Position numbers and translations under genes: made by a program. Of a stretch of DNA of 64,000 nt, positions 30,422 through 39,715 are shown piece by piece. The notes under the pieces are model-generated. The model was not told where the DNA came from, did not search any database, and was given only the letters and a program-made list of their open reading frames with translations. The stretch comes from Opitutaceae bacterium. GTDB lineage: Bacteria; Verrucomicrobiota; Verrucomicrobiia; Opitutales; Opitutaceae. Location: assembly GCA_003151515.1 (NCBI GenBank), contig PLXS01000027.1:24064-88063 (forward strand), written 5' to 3'. Numbering within the stretch: position 1 is the first letter of the stretch; each line of letters begins with the position of its first letter.

Positions 30422-31204
30422 CTAGTTCTTGGCTGGGGCGGGCGCCGCCTTGGGCTTCCCGGGCCGGATGACGCTCGGGGCGTCGAACAGGCCCGGGGCG
30501 ACGGGCTCGTTGAGCGTTATCCTGGCGAACGTCACGGTCGAGACCAAGTCGCGCCCCGAGGGCGTCTTGGTCACGCTGACTATCGTCTTCGCGAAGCGCA
30601 CGCCGTCGACCACGATCTCGCCGCTCTCCCGGATCGTCTCCGGACCGCGCACGGTCATGACGAGGCGCCCGGTGTCCCTGTCGAAGTAGCGCTCGTAGAC
30701 AATCCCCGGGCCGTGGGTGAAGTCCACGCGCTCGCAGGCGACCCCGTCCACGGTGGCCGGCCCCTTGTCCTCGACCGCGGCCGGCCCCTTCAGGCCGTGG
30801 TAGAAGTAGAGATTCTCCAGGGTGTTTGCCCTCAAAGTCTTCGTGTCACCAGCCGAGAGCCACTTGAGCTCGAACTTCGAGGGGTCGGCGTTTTCCTCCA
30901 GGTAGTCCCACGCGTCGTAACCGTCGAGAACCGTGGTGAGGGACGTCTTCTCCGTCCGCACGACGAGGCGCTGCCTCAGGGGCTTCTCGAAGACGACGTC
31001 CAGGGCGCCGCGCGCGGTTCCGCCCTCGGGGTGGTCGGGGTCGACGCGCTCGAGCGTCCCAACGCAATGGACCGTGCTGATGGCGTCCAGCGTCGAGTCG
31101 GGCCCGAGGTAGGACCTCGCGAGCCCGACGACGGCGGGCTCGCCGAGGGCGGCGCCGGCCGACAGCGCGAGGGCGCAGGCGACGATTGCGGACGGCTTGG
31201 GCAT
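30422..31204 (-). CDS. Secreted protein of unknown function upstream of hisD
   Basis: This encodes 260 residues with a signal peptide (about 1-21, PSAIVACALALSAGAALG). The mature part is beta-rich with alternating hydrophobic residues and pairs such as RQRLVVRTEKTSLTTVLDGYDAWDY and VYERYFDRDTGRLVMTVRG. This is the look of LolA/LolB or outer-membrane lipoprotein-sorting folds, but there is no lipobox Cys and no firm family match. ATG 31204 is chosen because it places the signal peptide at the N-terminus. Its tight spacing to hisD suggests a shared transcript. Confidence 0.65.
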   Translation of the reverse strand: MPKPSAIVACALALSAGAALGEPAVVGLARSYLGPDSTLDAISTVHCVGTLERVDPDHPEGGTARGALDVVFEKPLRQRLVVRTEKTSLTTVLDGYDAWDYLEENADPSKFELKWLSAGDTKTLRANTLENLYFYHGLKGPAAVEDKGPATVDGVACERVDFTHGPGIVYERYFDRDTGRLVMTVRGPETIRESGEIVVDGVRFAKTIVSVTKTPSGRDLVSTVTFARITLNEPVAPGLFDAPSVIRPGKPKAAPAPAKN

Positions 31205-31246
31205 CCCCCCTATGACATCCAAATCACGCCCGGGGTCGAAGTAATT

Positions 31247-32785
31247 TCACTCCCACTCGATCGTCGCGGGCGGCTTGGAGCTGACGTCGAACACGACCCT
31301 CGAGACCCCCCTCACCTCGTTGGTGATTCGCCCCGAGATCTTCTGGAGGAGATCGTAGGGAAGGCGGGTCCAGTCGGCGGTCATGGCGTCGATGCTCTCC
31401 ACCACCCTGATGGCGATCACGTGCGCGTAGTTGCGCTCGTCGCCGACCACTCCGACGGACTTGACCGGGAGGAAGACGCAGAACGACTGCCACACCTTGT
31501 AGTACCAGCCGCTCTTCACCATCTCCTCCTGGAGGATGGCGTCGGCCGACCTGAGGACCTCGAGGTGGGCCGGCACGATGGGGCCCACGACGCGCACACC
31601 CAGGCCCGGGCCTGGGAACGGCTGGCGCCACACCACCTCCTTGGGAAGGCCGAGGGCGGAGCCCACCTCGCGGACCTCGTCCTTGAAGAGCTCCCTCAAG
31701 GGCTCGATGAGCTTGAGGCGCATGCGCGCGGGCAGGCCCCCGACGTTGTGGTGGCTCTTGATCAGAGCCGCCGGGTTGTCCCCTATCGCCACGCTCTCTA
31801 TGACGTCGGGATAGAGGGTCCCCTGGGCGAGGAAGTCGGCGTGGCCCACCTTCTTGAGCGAGCGCTCGAACACCTCGATGAACGTGTTGCCGATGATCTT
31901 GCGCTTCCTCTCCGGGTCGTCGACCCCGCGAAGCCTCCTGAGGAACAGCACCGAAGCGTCGACGACCCTCAGGTCGATCCTGAAGTGCCTGCGGTAGAGC
32001 GACTCGACGGCCGCCCTCTCCCCCTTGCGCAGGAGCCCGTTGTCGACGAAGACGCACGTGAGCTGGCGCCCGACGGCCTTGTGGAGCAGGGCCGCGGCGA
32101 CGGAGGAGTCCACGCCGCCGGATAGCCCCAGGATGACGCGCGAATCCCCGACAGCCGAGCGGATCTCCCGGGTCGCCTGCCGGATGAAATCCCTGGTCGT
32201 CCAATCCTGGCGTGCGCGGCAGATGCCGACGAGGAAGTTGCGGATGATGTCGGTGCCGTGCTCGGTGTGGAACACCTCCGGGTGGAACTGGATCGCGTAG
32301 AAGTGGCGCGCGCGGTCCTCGAGCACGGCGTAGGGCGAGTTCTCGGTCTCCCCGATCGGCCTGAAGCCGGGGGGCACCCGGGTCAGCTTGTCGCCGTGGG
32401 AATTCCAAACCCGAAGCCTCCTGGGCAGTCCGGCGAAGAGCGGCCCGCGGCGGCTCACGTGAAGCCTGCCGTGGCCGTACTCCCGGTTCCTGCCTTTGAC
32501 GACCCTGCCGCCCAGCAGGTGGCCCATGAGGTGCAAGCCGTAGCAGATGCCCAGCACGGGCACGCCCAGCTTGAATATGCCGCAGTCCGGCATCGGCGCC
32601 CGCGGCGCGAAGACCGAGTTCGGGCCGCCCGACAGGATGATCCCGATCACGCCGTCATCGCGCAGCTTCTCCGGCGGCGTCGAGTAATGGTAGATCTTGG
32701 AGAAAACCTGGCACTCCCGAATCCGGCGCGCGATGACCTGGGTGTACTGCGAGCCGAAATCGAGTACGGCTATGGTTTGCGGCAT
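31247..32785 (-). CDS. guaA: GMP synthase (glutamine-hydrolysing)
   Basis: This encodes 512 residues. It converts XMP to GMP. The glutaminase domain (about 1-195) has the nucleophile C81 in [11 protein letters not shown] and the HPE motif [13 protein letters not shown]. The ATP-pyrophosphatase domain carries the P-loop [14 protein letters not shown] (about 222), and the C-terminal dimerisation domain contains [12 protein letters not shown]. The end [12 protein letters not shown] is the invariant GuaA C-terminus. No purine riboswitch is evident in the 53-base upstream gap. Confidence 0.97.
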   Translation of the reverse strand: MPQTIAVLDFGSQYTQVIARRIRECQVFSKIYHYSTPPEKLRDDGVIGIILSGGPNSVFAPRAPMPDCGIFKLGVPVLGICYGLHLMGHLLGGRVVKGRNREYGHGRLHVSRRGPLFAGLPRRLRVWNSHGDKLTRVPPGFRPIGETENSPYAVLEDRARHFYAIQFHPEVFHTEHGTDIIRNFLVGICRARQDWTTRDFIRQATREIRSAVGDSRVILGLSGGVDSSVAAALLHKAVGRQLTCVFVDNGLLRKGERAAVESLYRRHFRIDLRVVDASVLFLRRLRGVDDPERKRKIIGNTFIEVFERSLKKVGHADFLAQGTLYPDVIESVAIGDNPAALIKSHHNVGGLPARMRLKLIEPLRELFKDEVREVGSALGLPKEVVWRQPFPGPGLGVRVVGPIVPAHLEVLRSADAILQEEMVKSGWYYKVWQSFCVFLPVKSVGVVGDERNYAHVIAIRVVESIDAMTADWTRLPYDLLQKISGRITNEVRGVSRVVFDVSSKPPATIEWE

Positions 32786-32838
32786 GTTCGGATCAGGAAA
32801 AGGGGAAAGGAGAAGCCCGCGATGCGGCGCACCGCAAG

Positions 32839-33066
32839 TTAGAACCGCAGCCTCGCGTTCTCGTAGCCGCACCTGGGGCATTTCTGCAGCTCCGTCCCCT
32901 CGGGGGCCGTGTAGAGCCGGTCGCAGCGGATGCAGTGGAAGGTGGTCTTGCGCCTCTCCCGGTCATAGAGGCGGTGGTCCCTGCGGTCGTAGTAGAGCCA
33001 CAGCGAGAGGAAGGTTGCGGCGACGAGGACGCAGTAGAGGGCTGAGGCGGCTGAGAGCTCGATCAT
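32839..33066 (-). CDS. Small membrane protein with zinc ribbon
   Basis: This encodes 75 residues: one N-terminal membrane helix (about 7-25, [20 protein letters not shown]), a basic linker ([14 protein letters not shown]) and a zinc ribbon with CIRC and CPRC pairs. The cytoplasmic ribbon suggests an adaptor role, but no substrate is known. It sits just beyond the rplQ terminator, on the same strand and before guaA. Confidence 0.65.
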   Translation of the reverse strand: MIELSAASALYCVLVAATFLSLWLYYDRRDHRLYDRERRKTTFHCIRCDRLYTAPEGTELQKCPRCGYENARLRF

Positions 33067-33073
33067 CGGGGGA

Positions 33074-33112
33074 CCGAAACAAAAAACGCGCCGAAGGTAA
33101 GCTTCGACGCGT
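33074..33112 (-). terminator. Intrinsic terminator of the ribosomal protein cluster
   Basis: The leftward transcript forms ACGCG-x-CGAAG paired with CTTCG-x-CGCGT (33086-33096 with 33102-33112, one C/A mismatch), loop CTTAC, followed by TTTTTTGTTTC. This is a good rho-independent terminator. It lies 33 bases after the rplQ stop and ends the long operon. Confidence 0.8.
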
Positions 33113-33144
33113 CTTGCGGTTGGGTCTTACCGGAGCCGGCCCCT

Positions 33145-33678
33145 CTAGGCCTTCGCCTCGCCCTCGGGGGCGGCGGGGGCCTCCGGGGTGGGCACCTTCT
33201 CCGGGGCCGACGGCTCGGCCGCCTGCTCGGCGGGCTTCTTCCTCTTGCCCCTGGCGCCGGACCTCCTGCCCTTTGACTTCTTGTAGCCGGGGTCCTCGGC
33301 CTTGACGAACTCGATTAGCGCCATCTCGGCGGCGTCGCCTAGGCGCTGGGGCCCGAGCTTGTAGATGCGGGTGTAGCCGCCGGCACGGTCCGCGAACACC
33401 TTGTACTTCTCGTTGAAGAGCAGCGTCACGGCGTCCTCGTCGCGCACGTCGCGCAGCGCGAGGCGGCGCAGGTGGACGGCGTCCTTCTTCTCCTCCTTCG
33501 CCGCCGCGTGCTTCGCCTTCGTGATCACCTTCTCGATGAACGGGCGAAGGGCCTTGGCCTTGGCGAGCGTCGTCTCGATCCGGTCGTGCGTGATGAGAGC
33601 CGCGGCGAGATTTGACATCATCGACCCGCGGTGCTCGCGGGTCACGCCGAGGGAGGCGTGGTGCTTGTTGTGGCGCAT
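33145..33678 (-). CDS. rplQ: 50S ribosomal protein bL17 with C-terminal extension
   Basis: This encodes 177 residues, about 55 more than common L17 proteins. MRHNKHHASLGVTREHRGSM and the helices to FVKAEDPGYKKSKG are the core. The extra tail is Lys/Arg-rich, then Pro/Ala/Glu-rich (KPAEQAAEPSAPEKVPTPEA) and ends in EGEAKA. It is the last gene of the alpha operon, 3 bases after rpoA, and is followed by a clear terminator. Confidence 0.96.
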   Translation of the reverse strand: MRHNKHHASLGVTREHRGSMMSNLAAALITHDRIETTLAKAKALRPFIEKVITKAKHAAAKEEKKDAVHLRRLALRDVRDEDAVTLLFNEKYKVFADRAGGYTRIYKLGPQRLGDAAEMALIEFVKAEDPGYKKSKGRRSGARGKRKKPAEQAAEPSAPEKVPTPEAPAAPEGEAKA

Positions 33679-33681
33679 GAA

Positions 33682-34683
33682 TCAGGCTTCCTTCTTGGCG
33701 TCCAGGAGCCGCTCGTCGAACTTCATGCCGAGCGACAGGCCCAGCGCCTCGAGCTTCTCCTTGATCTCGTTCAGGGACTTCTTGCCGAAGTTGCGGTACT
33801 TGAGCATCTCCTGCTCCGTCTTCATCGCGAGCTCGCCGACCGTGGTGATGTTGGCGTTGTTGAGGCAGTTGGCGGCACGCACGGAAAGCTCGATCTCGTT
33901 GACCGACATGTTGAGGAGCTTGCGCAGCTTGTTCTGCTCCTCGCTGACCTCGCTCTGCTGGCTCTCGAACTCGTAGGCCTCCTCGCTCACGCGGTCGAAG
34001 ACGTCGAGGTGGTGCTTGAGGATGGAGGCGGCCTGCTTCAGGGCGTCGTCCGGCGTGATGCGTCCGTCCGTCCAGACCTCGAGGATCAACTTGTCGTAGT
34101 CCGTGATCTGGCCGACGCGGGTGTTCTCGACGCTGTATTTGACCAGGCGCACGGGCGAGAAGAGGGAGTCGATCGCGATGACGCCGATCGCCTGCTCCTC
34201 CTTCTTGTTCTGCTCGCCCGGGCAGTAGCCGCGGCCGGTCTTGATCTCGATCTCGGCCTCGAAGTTGCGCTTCGTGTCGAGCGTGCAGATCACCTGGTCG
34301 GGGTTGATGATCTGGATGTTCGCGTCGGCCTGGATGTCGGCCGCCGTCACGGCCCCAGCCTTCGAGGCCTTGATCGTGAGGGAGATGGTCTCGCGCTTGT
34401 GTGAGACAATGAGGACCTTCTTGAGGTTCAGGACGATCTCCGTCACGTCCTCCACCACCCCATCGATGCTCTGGAACTCGTGGTTAACGCCGTCGATCTT
34501 GATCGACGAGATCGCGGCGCCCTCGATGGAGCTGAGGAGCACGCGGCGGAGCGAGTTGCCGACCGTGTGGCCGTAGCCCGCTTCGAAGGGCTCGGCGATG
34601 AATTTGGCGTAGGTTGGCGTGGCGCCGTCCTCAACCTTGGTGAGCTTTGACGGGAGTTCGAATTTTCCGAGGCGTTTTGGCAT
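33682..34683 (-). CDS. rpoA: RNA polymerase alpha subunit
   Basis: This encodes 333 residues. The N-terminal assembly domain (about 1-230) has FEAGYGHTVGNSLRRVLLSSIEGAAI and VKYSVENTRVG, and the C-terminal domain has LRKLLNMSVNEIELSVRAANCLNNANITTVGEL with the helix-hairpin-helix residues for UP-element contact. Length is typical. It lies in the classical alpha-operon place between rpsD and rplQ. Confidence 0.98.
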   Translation of the reverse strand: MPKRLGKFELPSKLTKVEDGATPTYAKFIAEPFEAGYGHTVGNSLRRVLLSSIEGAAISSIKIDGVNHEFQSIDGVVEDVTEIVLNLKKVLIVSHKRETISLTIKASKAGAVTAADIQADANIQIINPDQVICTLDTKRNFEAEIEIKTGRGYCPGEQNKKEEQAIGVIAIDSLFSPVRLVKYSVENTRVGQITDYDKLILEVWTDGRITPDDALKQAASILKHHLDVFDRVSEEAYEFESQQSEVSEEQNKLRKLLNMSVNEIELSVRAANCLNNANITTVGELAMKTEQEMLKYRNFGKKSLNEIKEKLEALGLSLGMKFDERLLDAKKEA

Positions 34684-34726
34684 GGCGGGAACTCTTTTTT
34701 CTGTGTTTGCGAGTTGGAGATGCTGC

Positions 34727-35338
34727 TTAGAATCGCGAGTAGAACTCGACGATCAGCTGTTCATTGATGTTCTGGTCCATCTCCTCGCGGGTGGGGAGGC
34801 GGACGACGGCGGCCTTGAACTGCTCGGCGTTGAGGGAGAGCCAGCCCGGGATGGTGCGGATCCTGTTCTCCTCGAGGTTGCGTGTCGCCATCTGGCGGGA
34901 GGCCGGGGCGTTGCGCACGTCGATCTCGTCGCCGGGCTGCACGTTGTAGCTGGCGATGTCGACCTTGCGGCCGTTGACGCGGATGTGGCCGTGGTTGACG
35001 AACTGGCGGGCCGCCGCGCGGCTCTTGGCGAGGCCGAGCAGGTAGATCACGCTGTCGAGCCTCGTCTCGAGGAGCTGCAGGAACCTCTCGCCCGTCACGC
35101 CGCGCTCGCGCTTGGCGATCTCGAAGACGCGCCGGAACTGCCTCTCGAGGAGGCCGTACACGTAGCGCAGCTTCTGCTTCTCGTTGAGGCCCACGGAGTA
35201 TTCCGACGACTTGCGGCGCGACTTGGGGCCGTGCTGCCCCGGAGGATAATTGCGGCGCTCGAGCGCCTTGGCGGAGCCGATCAGGAGCTGACCGAAGCGT
35301 CTGCTGATGCGGGTGGAGGGACCGGTGTAGCGAGCCAT
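34727..35338 (-). CDS. rpsD: 30S ribosomal protein uS4
   Basis: This encodes 203 residues. GPSTRISRRFGQLLIGSAKALERRNYPPGQHG is the start region; there are no N-terminal zinc cysteines, so it is the zinc-free form. The S4 RNA-binding domain (ETRLDSVIYLLGLAKSRAAARQFVNHGHIRVNGRKVDI) is intact. S4 often represses the alpha operon by binding its leader, which cannot be checked here. ATG 35338 gives MARYTGP. Confidence 0.97.
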   Translation of the reverse strand: MARYTGPSTRISRRFGQLLIGSAKALERRNYPPGQHGPKSRRKSSEYSVGLNEKQKLRYVYGLLERQFRRVFEIAKRERGVTGERFLQLLETRLDSVIYLLGLAKSRAAARQFVNHGHIRVNGRKVDIASYNVQPGDEIDVRNAPASRQMATRNLEENRIRTIPGWLSLNAEQFKAAVVRLPTREEMDQNINEQLIVEFYSRF

Positions 35339-35373
35339 TTGCTTTGGGAGATGGGGGTTGGGCCGGGTTGGCC

Positions 35374-35994
35374 TTAGACGCGGCGGCGCTTGCGCGGCCT
35401 GCAGCCGTTGTGCGGGATCGGCGTGACGTCGACTATGGAGGTGATCTCGAGGCCGATCGCCTGGAGGGCGCGCACGGCGCTGTCGCGGCCGAGGCCGGGC
35501 CCGGAGACTCGGATGACGACATCCTTGAGGCCGTGCGCCATGGCGTTGCGCGCGGCGTCCTGGGCGACGATTTGGGCGGCGTAGGCCGTCGACTTGCGCG
35601 AGCCGCGGAAGTTGCACTTGCCGGCGCTCGACCAGGCTATCACCTGCCCCTTGGGGTCGGTGATGGAGACGATCGTGTTGTTGAAGGAGGCGAGCACGTT
35701 GGCGAAGCCCGAGGTGACGTTCTTCGAGCCCTTGGCCTTGCGGATCTTGACCGCGCCCAGCTCCTCCTTGAGGAGGTCCTCGGCGGTCGGCTGCTTGGCG
35801 ACGCCGCCGATGAGTTCGACCGGCTTGCCGTCGGCGGCGGGGGCGGGAGCGTGGCCGGCTGCGGGGGCGGTTGCCGGCGCGGGTGCTTGGCCGGCCGCGG
35901 GGGCCGCGGCCTCCGGGGCGTCCGCGGGCTTGGCGCCCTTGGGCGCGCCCTTCGGGGCCTTTTCCTTCTTCGGTGCTGGTTTTTCTTCGGCCAT
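35374..35994 (-). CDS. rpsK: 30S ribosomal protein uS11 with N-terminal extension
   Basis: This encodes 206 residues, while common S11 has about 129. The core starts near residue 78 with [20 protein letters not shown] and runs to the basic end [10 protein letters not shown]. The first 75 residues are Lys/Pro/Ala-rich ([27 protein letters not shown]) with two similar Ala/Pro units ([21 protein letters not shown]). The extension is in frame and precedes the usual start without another good one. Confidence 0.95.
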   Translation of the reverse strand: MAEEKPAPKKEKAPKGAPKGAKPADAPEAAAPAAGQAPAPATAPAAGHAPAPAADGKPVELIGGVAKQPTAEDLLKEELGAVKIRKAKGSKNVTSGFANVLASFNNTIVSITDPKGQVIAWSSAGKCNFRGSRKSTAYAAQIVAQDAARNAMAHGLKDVVIRVSGPGLGRDSAVRALQAIGLEITSIVDVTPIPHNGCRPRKRRRV

Positions 35995-36006
35995 TGGGAA
36001 AGCGGG

Positions 36007-36384
36007 TTACTCCTTGGTCTTGGTGACGCCGATGGTCTTGCGGGGCCCCTTGCGGGTGCGCGCGTTCGTGCTCGTTCTCTGGCCACGGACCGGCAGGCCC
36101 TTGCGGTGGCGCACGCCCCTGTAGCAGTTGATCGCCTGCAGACGCTTCAGGTTGCTGGCGATGTCGCGGCGCAGGTCGCCCTCGACGACCCACTTGTGCT
36201 CGGTGATGACGTGCAGGATCTTGTTGAGCTGCTCCTCCGTGAGGTCCTGCGCCCTCATGGCGGGGTTCAGGCCGGCCTCGCGGACGACCACGTCGGCGCG
36301 CGTCGGGCCCACGCCGTAGATGTAACGCAGCGAGTACGCGACTTTCTTCTTCGCGGGGATTTCTACACCGAGGAGTCGAGGCAT
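36007..36384 (-). CDS. rpsM: 30S ribosomal protein uS13
   Basis: This encodes 125 residues. [27 protein letters not shown] is the conserved start with helix-hairpin-helix, and the C-terminal tail [18 protein letters not shown] enters the decoding centre. Normally infA and rpmJ precede it; here map is 49 bases upstream with neither in between. It starts the alpha part of the cluster. Confidence 0.97.
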   Translation of the reverse strand: MPRLLGVEIPAKKKVAYSLRYIYGVGPTRADVVVREAGLNPAMRAQDLTEEQLNKILHVITEHKWVVEGDLRRDIASNLKRLQAINCYRGVRHRKGLPVRGQRTSTNARTRKGPRKTIGVTKTKE

Positions 36385-36433
36385 TGTGTGTGGTTTATGG
36401 AGAGTTGTGGTTGATGAAAATCGGTCGGGGTCC

Positions 36434-37219
36434 CTAGGCCGTCCTAGCCGGGACCAGGCCGGGGATCGTGAGGATCTCCGGCCCCTTTTCTGTCGTGAGC
36501 ACGGTGTGTTCGAAGTGGGCCGAAGGCGAGCGGTCCGCCGAGACGACCGTCCAGCCGTCGGGGAGCGTGAGGGTGGCGTAGCCCCCGAGGTTGACCATGG
36601 GCTCGATCGCGAGCGTCATCCCGGGCCTGATCTTGTCGCCGCTCCCGCGCTTTCCGAAGTTCGGGATCTCGGGCGGCTCGTGCATCGCGACGCCGACCCC
36701 GTGACCGACCATGTCGCGCACGACTGAGAACCCGTTGCCCTCGACGTGCGCCTGGACGGCGCTCGAAATGTCGCCGATGCGGTTGCCCACCTGGGCCGCG
36801 CGCACCCCGATGCCGAGCGCCTCGCGGGTCACCCGCAGGAGCTTCTCGATCGCCGGCGCCACCGCCGCGACCGGCACCGTCACCGCGTTGTCGCCGATGT
36901 AGCCGTTGTATTCGAGGACGATGTCGAGCGAGACGATGTCTCCCTCGCGCAGGACGCGCTTGAATGACGGGATGCCGTGGACCACCTCCTCGTTCACCGA
37001 GATGCAGGTGTGCGCCGGGTAGCGGCGCGATCCGTGCTGGTATCCGTAGCAGGCGCTCCGCGCCCCAAGGCGCGCGATCTCCGCGCGGCCCGCCTCTTCC
37101 AAGTCCATCGTTGTCACCCCAGGCCGCACCAAGGGCTTGAGCGAGTCAAGAACCGTGGCGGCGATGGCGCACACCTCGCGCATCCTGGCGATACCCTCCT
37201 TGTCCTTGATGGGTATCAT
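36434..37219 (-). CDS. map: Methionine aminopeptidase, type I
   Basis: This encodes 261 residues. It removes initiator Met from nascent proteins. Metal ligands are as in the family: D99 and D110 ([17 protein letters not shown]), H173 ([14 protein letters not shown]), E206 (LAIEPMV) and the Glu of [10 protein letters not shown]. It is coupled to the upstream adk-like gene by ATGA. Map after adk is the common spc-operon order. Confidence 0.96.
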   Translation of the reverse strand: MIPIKDKEGIARMREVCAIAATVLDSLKPLVRPGVTTMDLEEAGRAEIARLGARSACYGYQHGSRRYPAHTCISVNEEVVHGIPSFKRVLREGDIVSLDIVLEYNGYIGDNAVTVPVAAVAPAIEKLLRVTREALGIGVRAAQVGNRIGDISSAVQAHVEGNGFSVVRDMVGHGVGVAMHEPPEIPNFGKRGSGDKIRPGMTLAIEPMVNLGGYATLTLPDGWTVVSADRSPSAHFEHTVLTTEKGPEILTIPGLVPARTA

Positions 37220-37644
37220 GGCGCGGTGCAGGCCTCCTCCAAGAGGAGGCCCTGGGTGCGGTAGTGCCCGACGACCGGCGCTGGGGCGCCGGTGCCGGCG
37301 AGCACCGCGTCGATTGTCTCGTCGCGGGCGTCCAGCCACTCGTCGAACACCTTGGCTTGGAGCAGCGTAGCCGGGAACTCCGTGAGGATGAATCCCGCAT
37401 CAGGTTTGCGCGCGAAGAACCAGCGGCGCAGGTGCGCCAGCAGGGAGGCTTCATTCCCGGCGGGGTCGCCGCCGGGCCGCGAAATCCCCCGCCGCATGAG
37501 GCCGGCGGGAGAGACGTGCTCTAACTGCAAAGAACGTACCCGGTTCATCACTTTTTCCGTGCGAGAATCCATCGAACCGAGCAGAAGGAGTTTCGTTTGG
37601 GCGGCAGCGCCTGATTGGGAAAAGGGGTCAAATATTGCGTCCAT
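37216..37644 (-). CDS. Degenerate adenylate-kinase-like protein
   Basis: This encodes 142 residues in the place where adk normally lies, between secY and map. Remote similarity to Adk is visible: KLLLLGSMDSRTEKVMNRV for the P-loop helix, LEHVSPAGLMRRGI for the NMP-binding segment, GFILTEFPATLLQAKVFDEWL for GFLLDGFPRTIPQAEAL, and GHYRTQGLLLEE near the end. However the glycine-rich GxPGxGKGT is lost, the catalytic Arg of FPRT is Ala and the lid domain is absent. It cannot be a normal kinase; it may be a structural or regulatory relic. A true adk must be elsewhere. The similarity is by eye. Confidence 0.6.
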   Translation of the reverse strand: MDAIFDPFSQSGAAAQTKLLLLGSMDSRTEKVMNRVRSLQLEHVSPAGLMRRGISRPGGDPAGNEASLLAHLRRWFFARKPDAGFILTEFPATLLQAKVFDEWLDARDETIDAVLAGTGAPAPVVGHYRTQGLLLEEACTAP

Positions 37645-37677
37645 CTTAACCCTTGTAAAGCCAATTTGGGGATGTGT

Positions 37678-39183
37678 TTACCTCCCCCAACGACGTATGG
37701 CCCAGGCGACTATCCCGAAGATGAAAAGCGACCCCACGGCGGCGCAGAGCTTGCCGACGGCCTGCAGGTCGAGGGCCTCCCCGACCGCGCCGGCCTGGGG
37801 GTTGCTGCTGCGGGCCCGGATCCGGCCCTTCTTCAGGAAACCGTCGTAGTGGCGCTGGAGCAGGAAGGTCTCGATCTGGCGCATGGTGTCCAGGATGACG
37901 CCCACCGTGATCAGCATCCCCGTGCCACCGAAGAAGTAAGCAATCCTCACCGGAACGTTGAGCTCGAAGAGGAGCACGTCGGGCATGACCGCGATGATCG
38001 TCAGGAAGATGGCGCCGGCCAAGGTCAGGCGCGTCATGATGAAGTCCAGGAACTGGGCCGTCGGCTCGCCCGGGCGCACGCCCGGGATGTAGCCGCCGTA
38101 CTTCTTCAGGTCGTCGGCTATCTGGATCGGCTTGAACATGACCGACACCCAGAAGTAGCTGAAGAAGAGGATCAGCACCGCGTTGCCCATGTAGTAGATC
38201 GCGTGGCCCCGCACGAGGAAGGCCGCGAACTCGGAGAGCACGCGGATGTTGAAGACCGCCCCGAGCTGCTGCATGACCTGCTGCGGGAAGAGCAGGATGG
38301 CGCTCGCGAAGATGACCGGCATGACGCCCGAGTAGTTGACCTTGAGCGGGAGGAAGGAGCTCTGGCCGCCCATCACCTTGTTGCCAACGACGCGCTTCGC
38401 GTACTGCACGGGTATCTTCCTCTGGCCCTGGACGACCATGATGATGCCCATGGTGACCACGAAGAAGAGGACGATCATGACGGCCGCCAGCGGCAGGCCG
38501 TGGCCGGAGTTCGTGCCGACCGGCCCGAAGAAGAACTGGTAGGTCTGCGCGGCCGCCCCGGGCAGCGTCGCCAGGATGCCGACCGTGATCAGGAGCGAGA
38601 CGCCGTTGCCTATGCCGCGCTGGGTGATCTGCTCGCCGAGCCACATCATGAGCATCGTGCCCGCCGTCAGGTAGATGACCGAGGTCACGAGGAAGCCCGG
38701 CTTGCTGAGCAAAACGATGTTGCCGTAGACCGCTACGTCGTAGCCGGAGAAGAGCTTCGAGGGGTTCTCGAGGGCGAGGAGCGTCAGGGTGCCCTGCACG
38801 AGGCAGATGAACACCGTCGCGTATCGCGTGTACTGGTTGAGCTTCTGGCGGCCGACGTCGCCCTCCTGCTGCAGGCGGCTAAGCGTCGGGACCACGGCGG
38901 TCATCAGCTGGAAGATGATGGACGCGCTGATGTACGGCATGATGCCGAGCGAGCCGACCGCGCCCTTGAGGAGCGCGCCGCCCGTGAACATGTTGTAGAG
39001 GCCCACGACGGCGCCGCCCACCCCCCCGCCCTGCTGCAGGAAGAAATTCTGCAGCGGAAGGGGGTCGATTCCGGGCAGCGGTATCGCCGCCGCCACGCGC
39101 GCCACGAATAGCAGGGCGAGCGTGTAGAATATCCGCGAGCGAAGCTCGGGGATCTTGAGCGAGTTCGTGAATGCGGAGAACAT
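37678..39183 (-). CDS. secY: Preprotein translocase channel SecY
   Basis: This encodes 501 residues with ten membrane segments, somewhat longer than the usual 440 mainly from loops and the C-terminus. MFSAFTNSLKIPELRSRIFYTLALL, LGIMPYISASIIFQLMTAVVP and GVRPGEPTAQFLDFIMTRLTLAGAIFL are diagnostic. The pore-ring region and plug (about 55-85) include PLPGIDPLPLQNFFLQQGGGVGGAV. It forms SecYEG with the secE gene further up. It follows rplO by 11 bases. Confidence 0.97.
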   Translation of the reverse strand: MFSAFTNSLKIPELRSRIFYTLALLFVARVAAAIPLPGIDPLPLQNFFLQQGGGVGGAVVGLYNMFTGGALLKGAVGSLGIMPYISASIIFQLMTAVVPTLSRLQQEGDVGRQKLNQYTRYATVFICLVQGTLTLLALENPSKLFSGYDVAVYGNIVLLSKPGFLVTSVIYLTAGTMLMMWLGEQITQRGIGNGVSLLITVGILATLPGAAAQTYQFFFGPVGTNSGHGLPLAAVMIVLFFVVTMGIIMVVQGQRKIPVQYAKRVVGNKVMGGQSSFLPLKVNYSGVMPVIFASAILLFPQQVMQQLGAVFNIRVLSEFAAFLVRGHAIYYMGNAVLILFFSYFWVSVMFKPIQIADDLKKYGGYIPGVRPGEPTAQFLDFIMTRLTLAGAIFLTIIAVMPDVLLFELNVPVRIAYFFGGTGMLITVGVILDTMRQIETFLLQRHYDGFLKKGRIRARSSNPQAGAVGEALDLQAVGKLCAAVGSLFIFGIVAWAIRRWGR

Positions 39184-39194
39184 GCGAGTGGGCC

Positions 39195-39641
39195 TCAGCC
39201 GACGATCGCCTGGCCCCCGGCCTTCTCGATCTTCGCCTTGGCGGATTCAGAGAACTTGGCTGCAGTAACCTTGAGGGCGCGGGTCACCTCGCCGTCGCCC
39301 AGGACCTTGACCGACTTCTCGCCGGAGCGGATGAGGCCCGCCTTCGCGAGGATCTCCGCGTTTACCTCGGTCACCCCCTCCTCGAGGCCGGCCAGGTCGC
39401 GCAGGTTGATGACGGCGATCTCGGTGCGGAACTCGTAGTTGTTGAATCCCCGGTGCGGGAGCTTGCGGTAGAGCGGCATCTGGCCGCCCTCGAATCCGGG
39501 GCGGATGCTGCTCCCGGAGCGGGCGGTCTGACCCTTGCCGCCGCGGCCGCTTGTCTTGCCGTGGCCGCCGCCCTCGCCGCAGCCGACGCGCTTCCTGCGG
39601 TGCACCGCACCGGGTACGTTCTTAAGTTCGTGGAGTTTCAT
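39195..39641 (-). CDS. rplO: 50S ribosomal protein uL15
   Basis: This encodes 148 residues. MKLHELKNVPGAVHRRKRVGCGEGGGHGKTSGRGGKGQTARSG is the conserved Gly-rich start; the globular end has FEGGQMPLYRKLPHRGFNNYEF. In most bacteria rpmD (L30) precedes it; here the 74-base gap to rpsE is too small for it and shows no such frame. Confidence 0.97.
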   Translation of the reverse strand: MKLHELKNVPGAVHRRKRVGCGEGGGHGKTSGRGGKGQTARSGSSIRPGFEGGQMPLYRKLPHRGFNNYEFRTEIAVINLRDLAGLEEGVTEVNAEILAKAGLIRSGEKSVKVLGDGEVTRALKVTAAKFSESAKAKIEKAGGQAIVG

Positions 39642-39715
39642 GGTGTGTTCCTTGGAGGCGCCCCACCCGCGCTGTCGGCGGGATGGAACTCGGATTCTTG
39701 AGAAATTGTGACGCT

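Noticed and set aside
36385..36433. Search for rpmJ and infA before rpsM
   Set aside because: The gap is only 49 bases and holds no Cys/Lys-rich short frame.
39642..39715. Search for rpmD between rpsE and rplO
   Set aside because: The gap of 74 bases is too short and has no L30-like frame.
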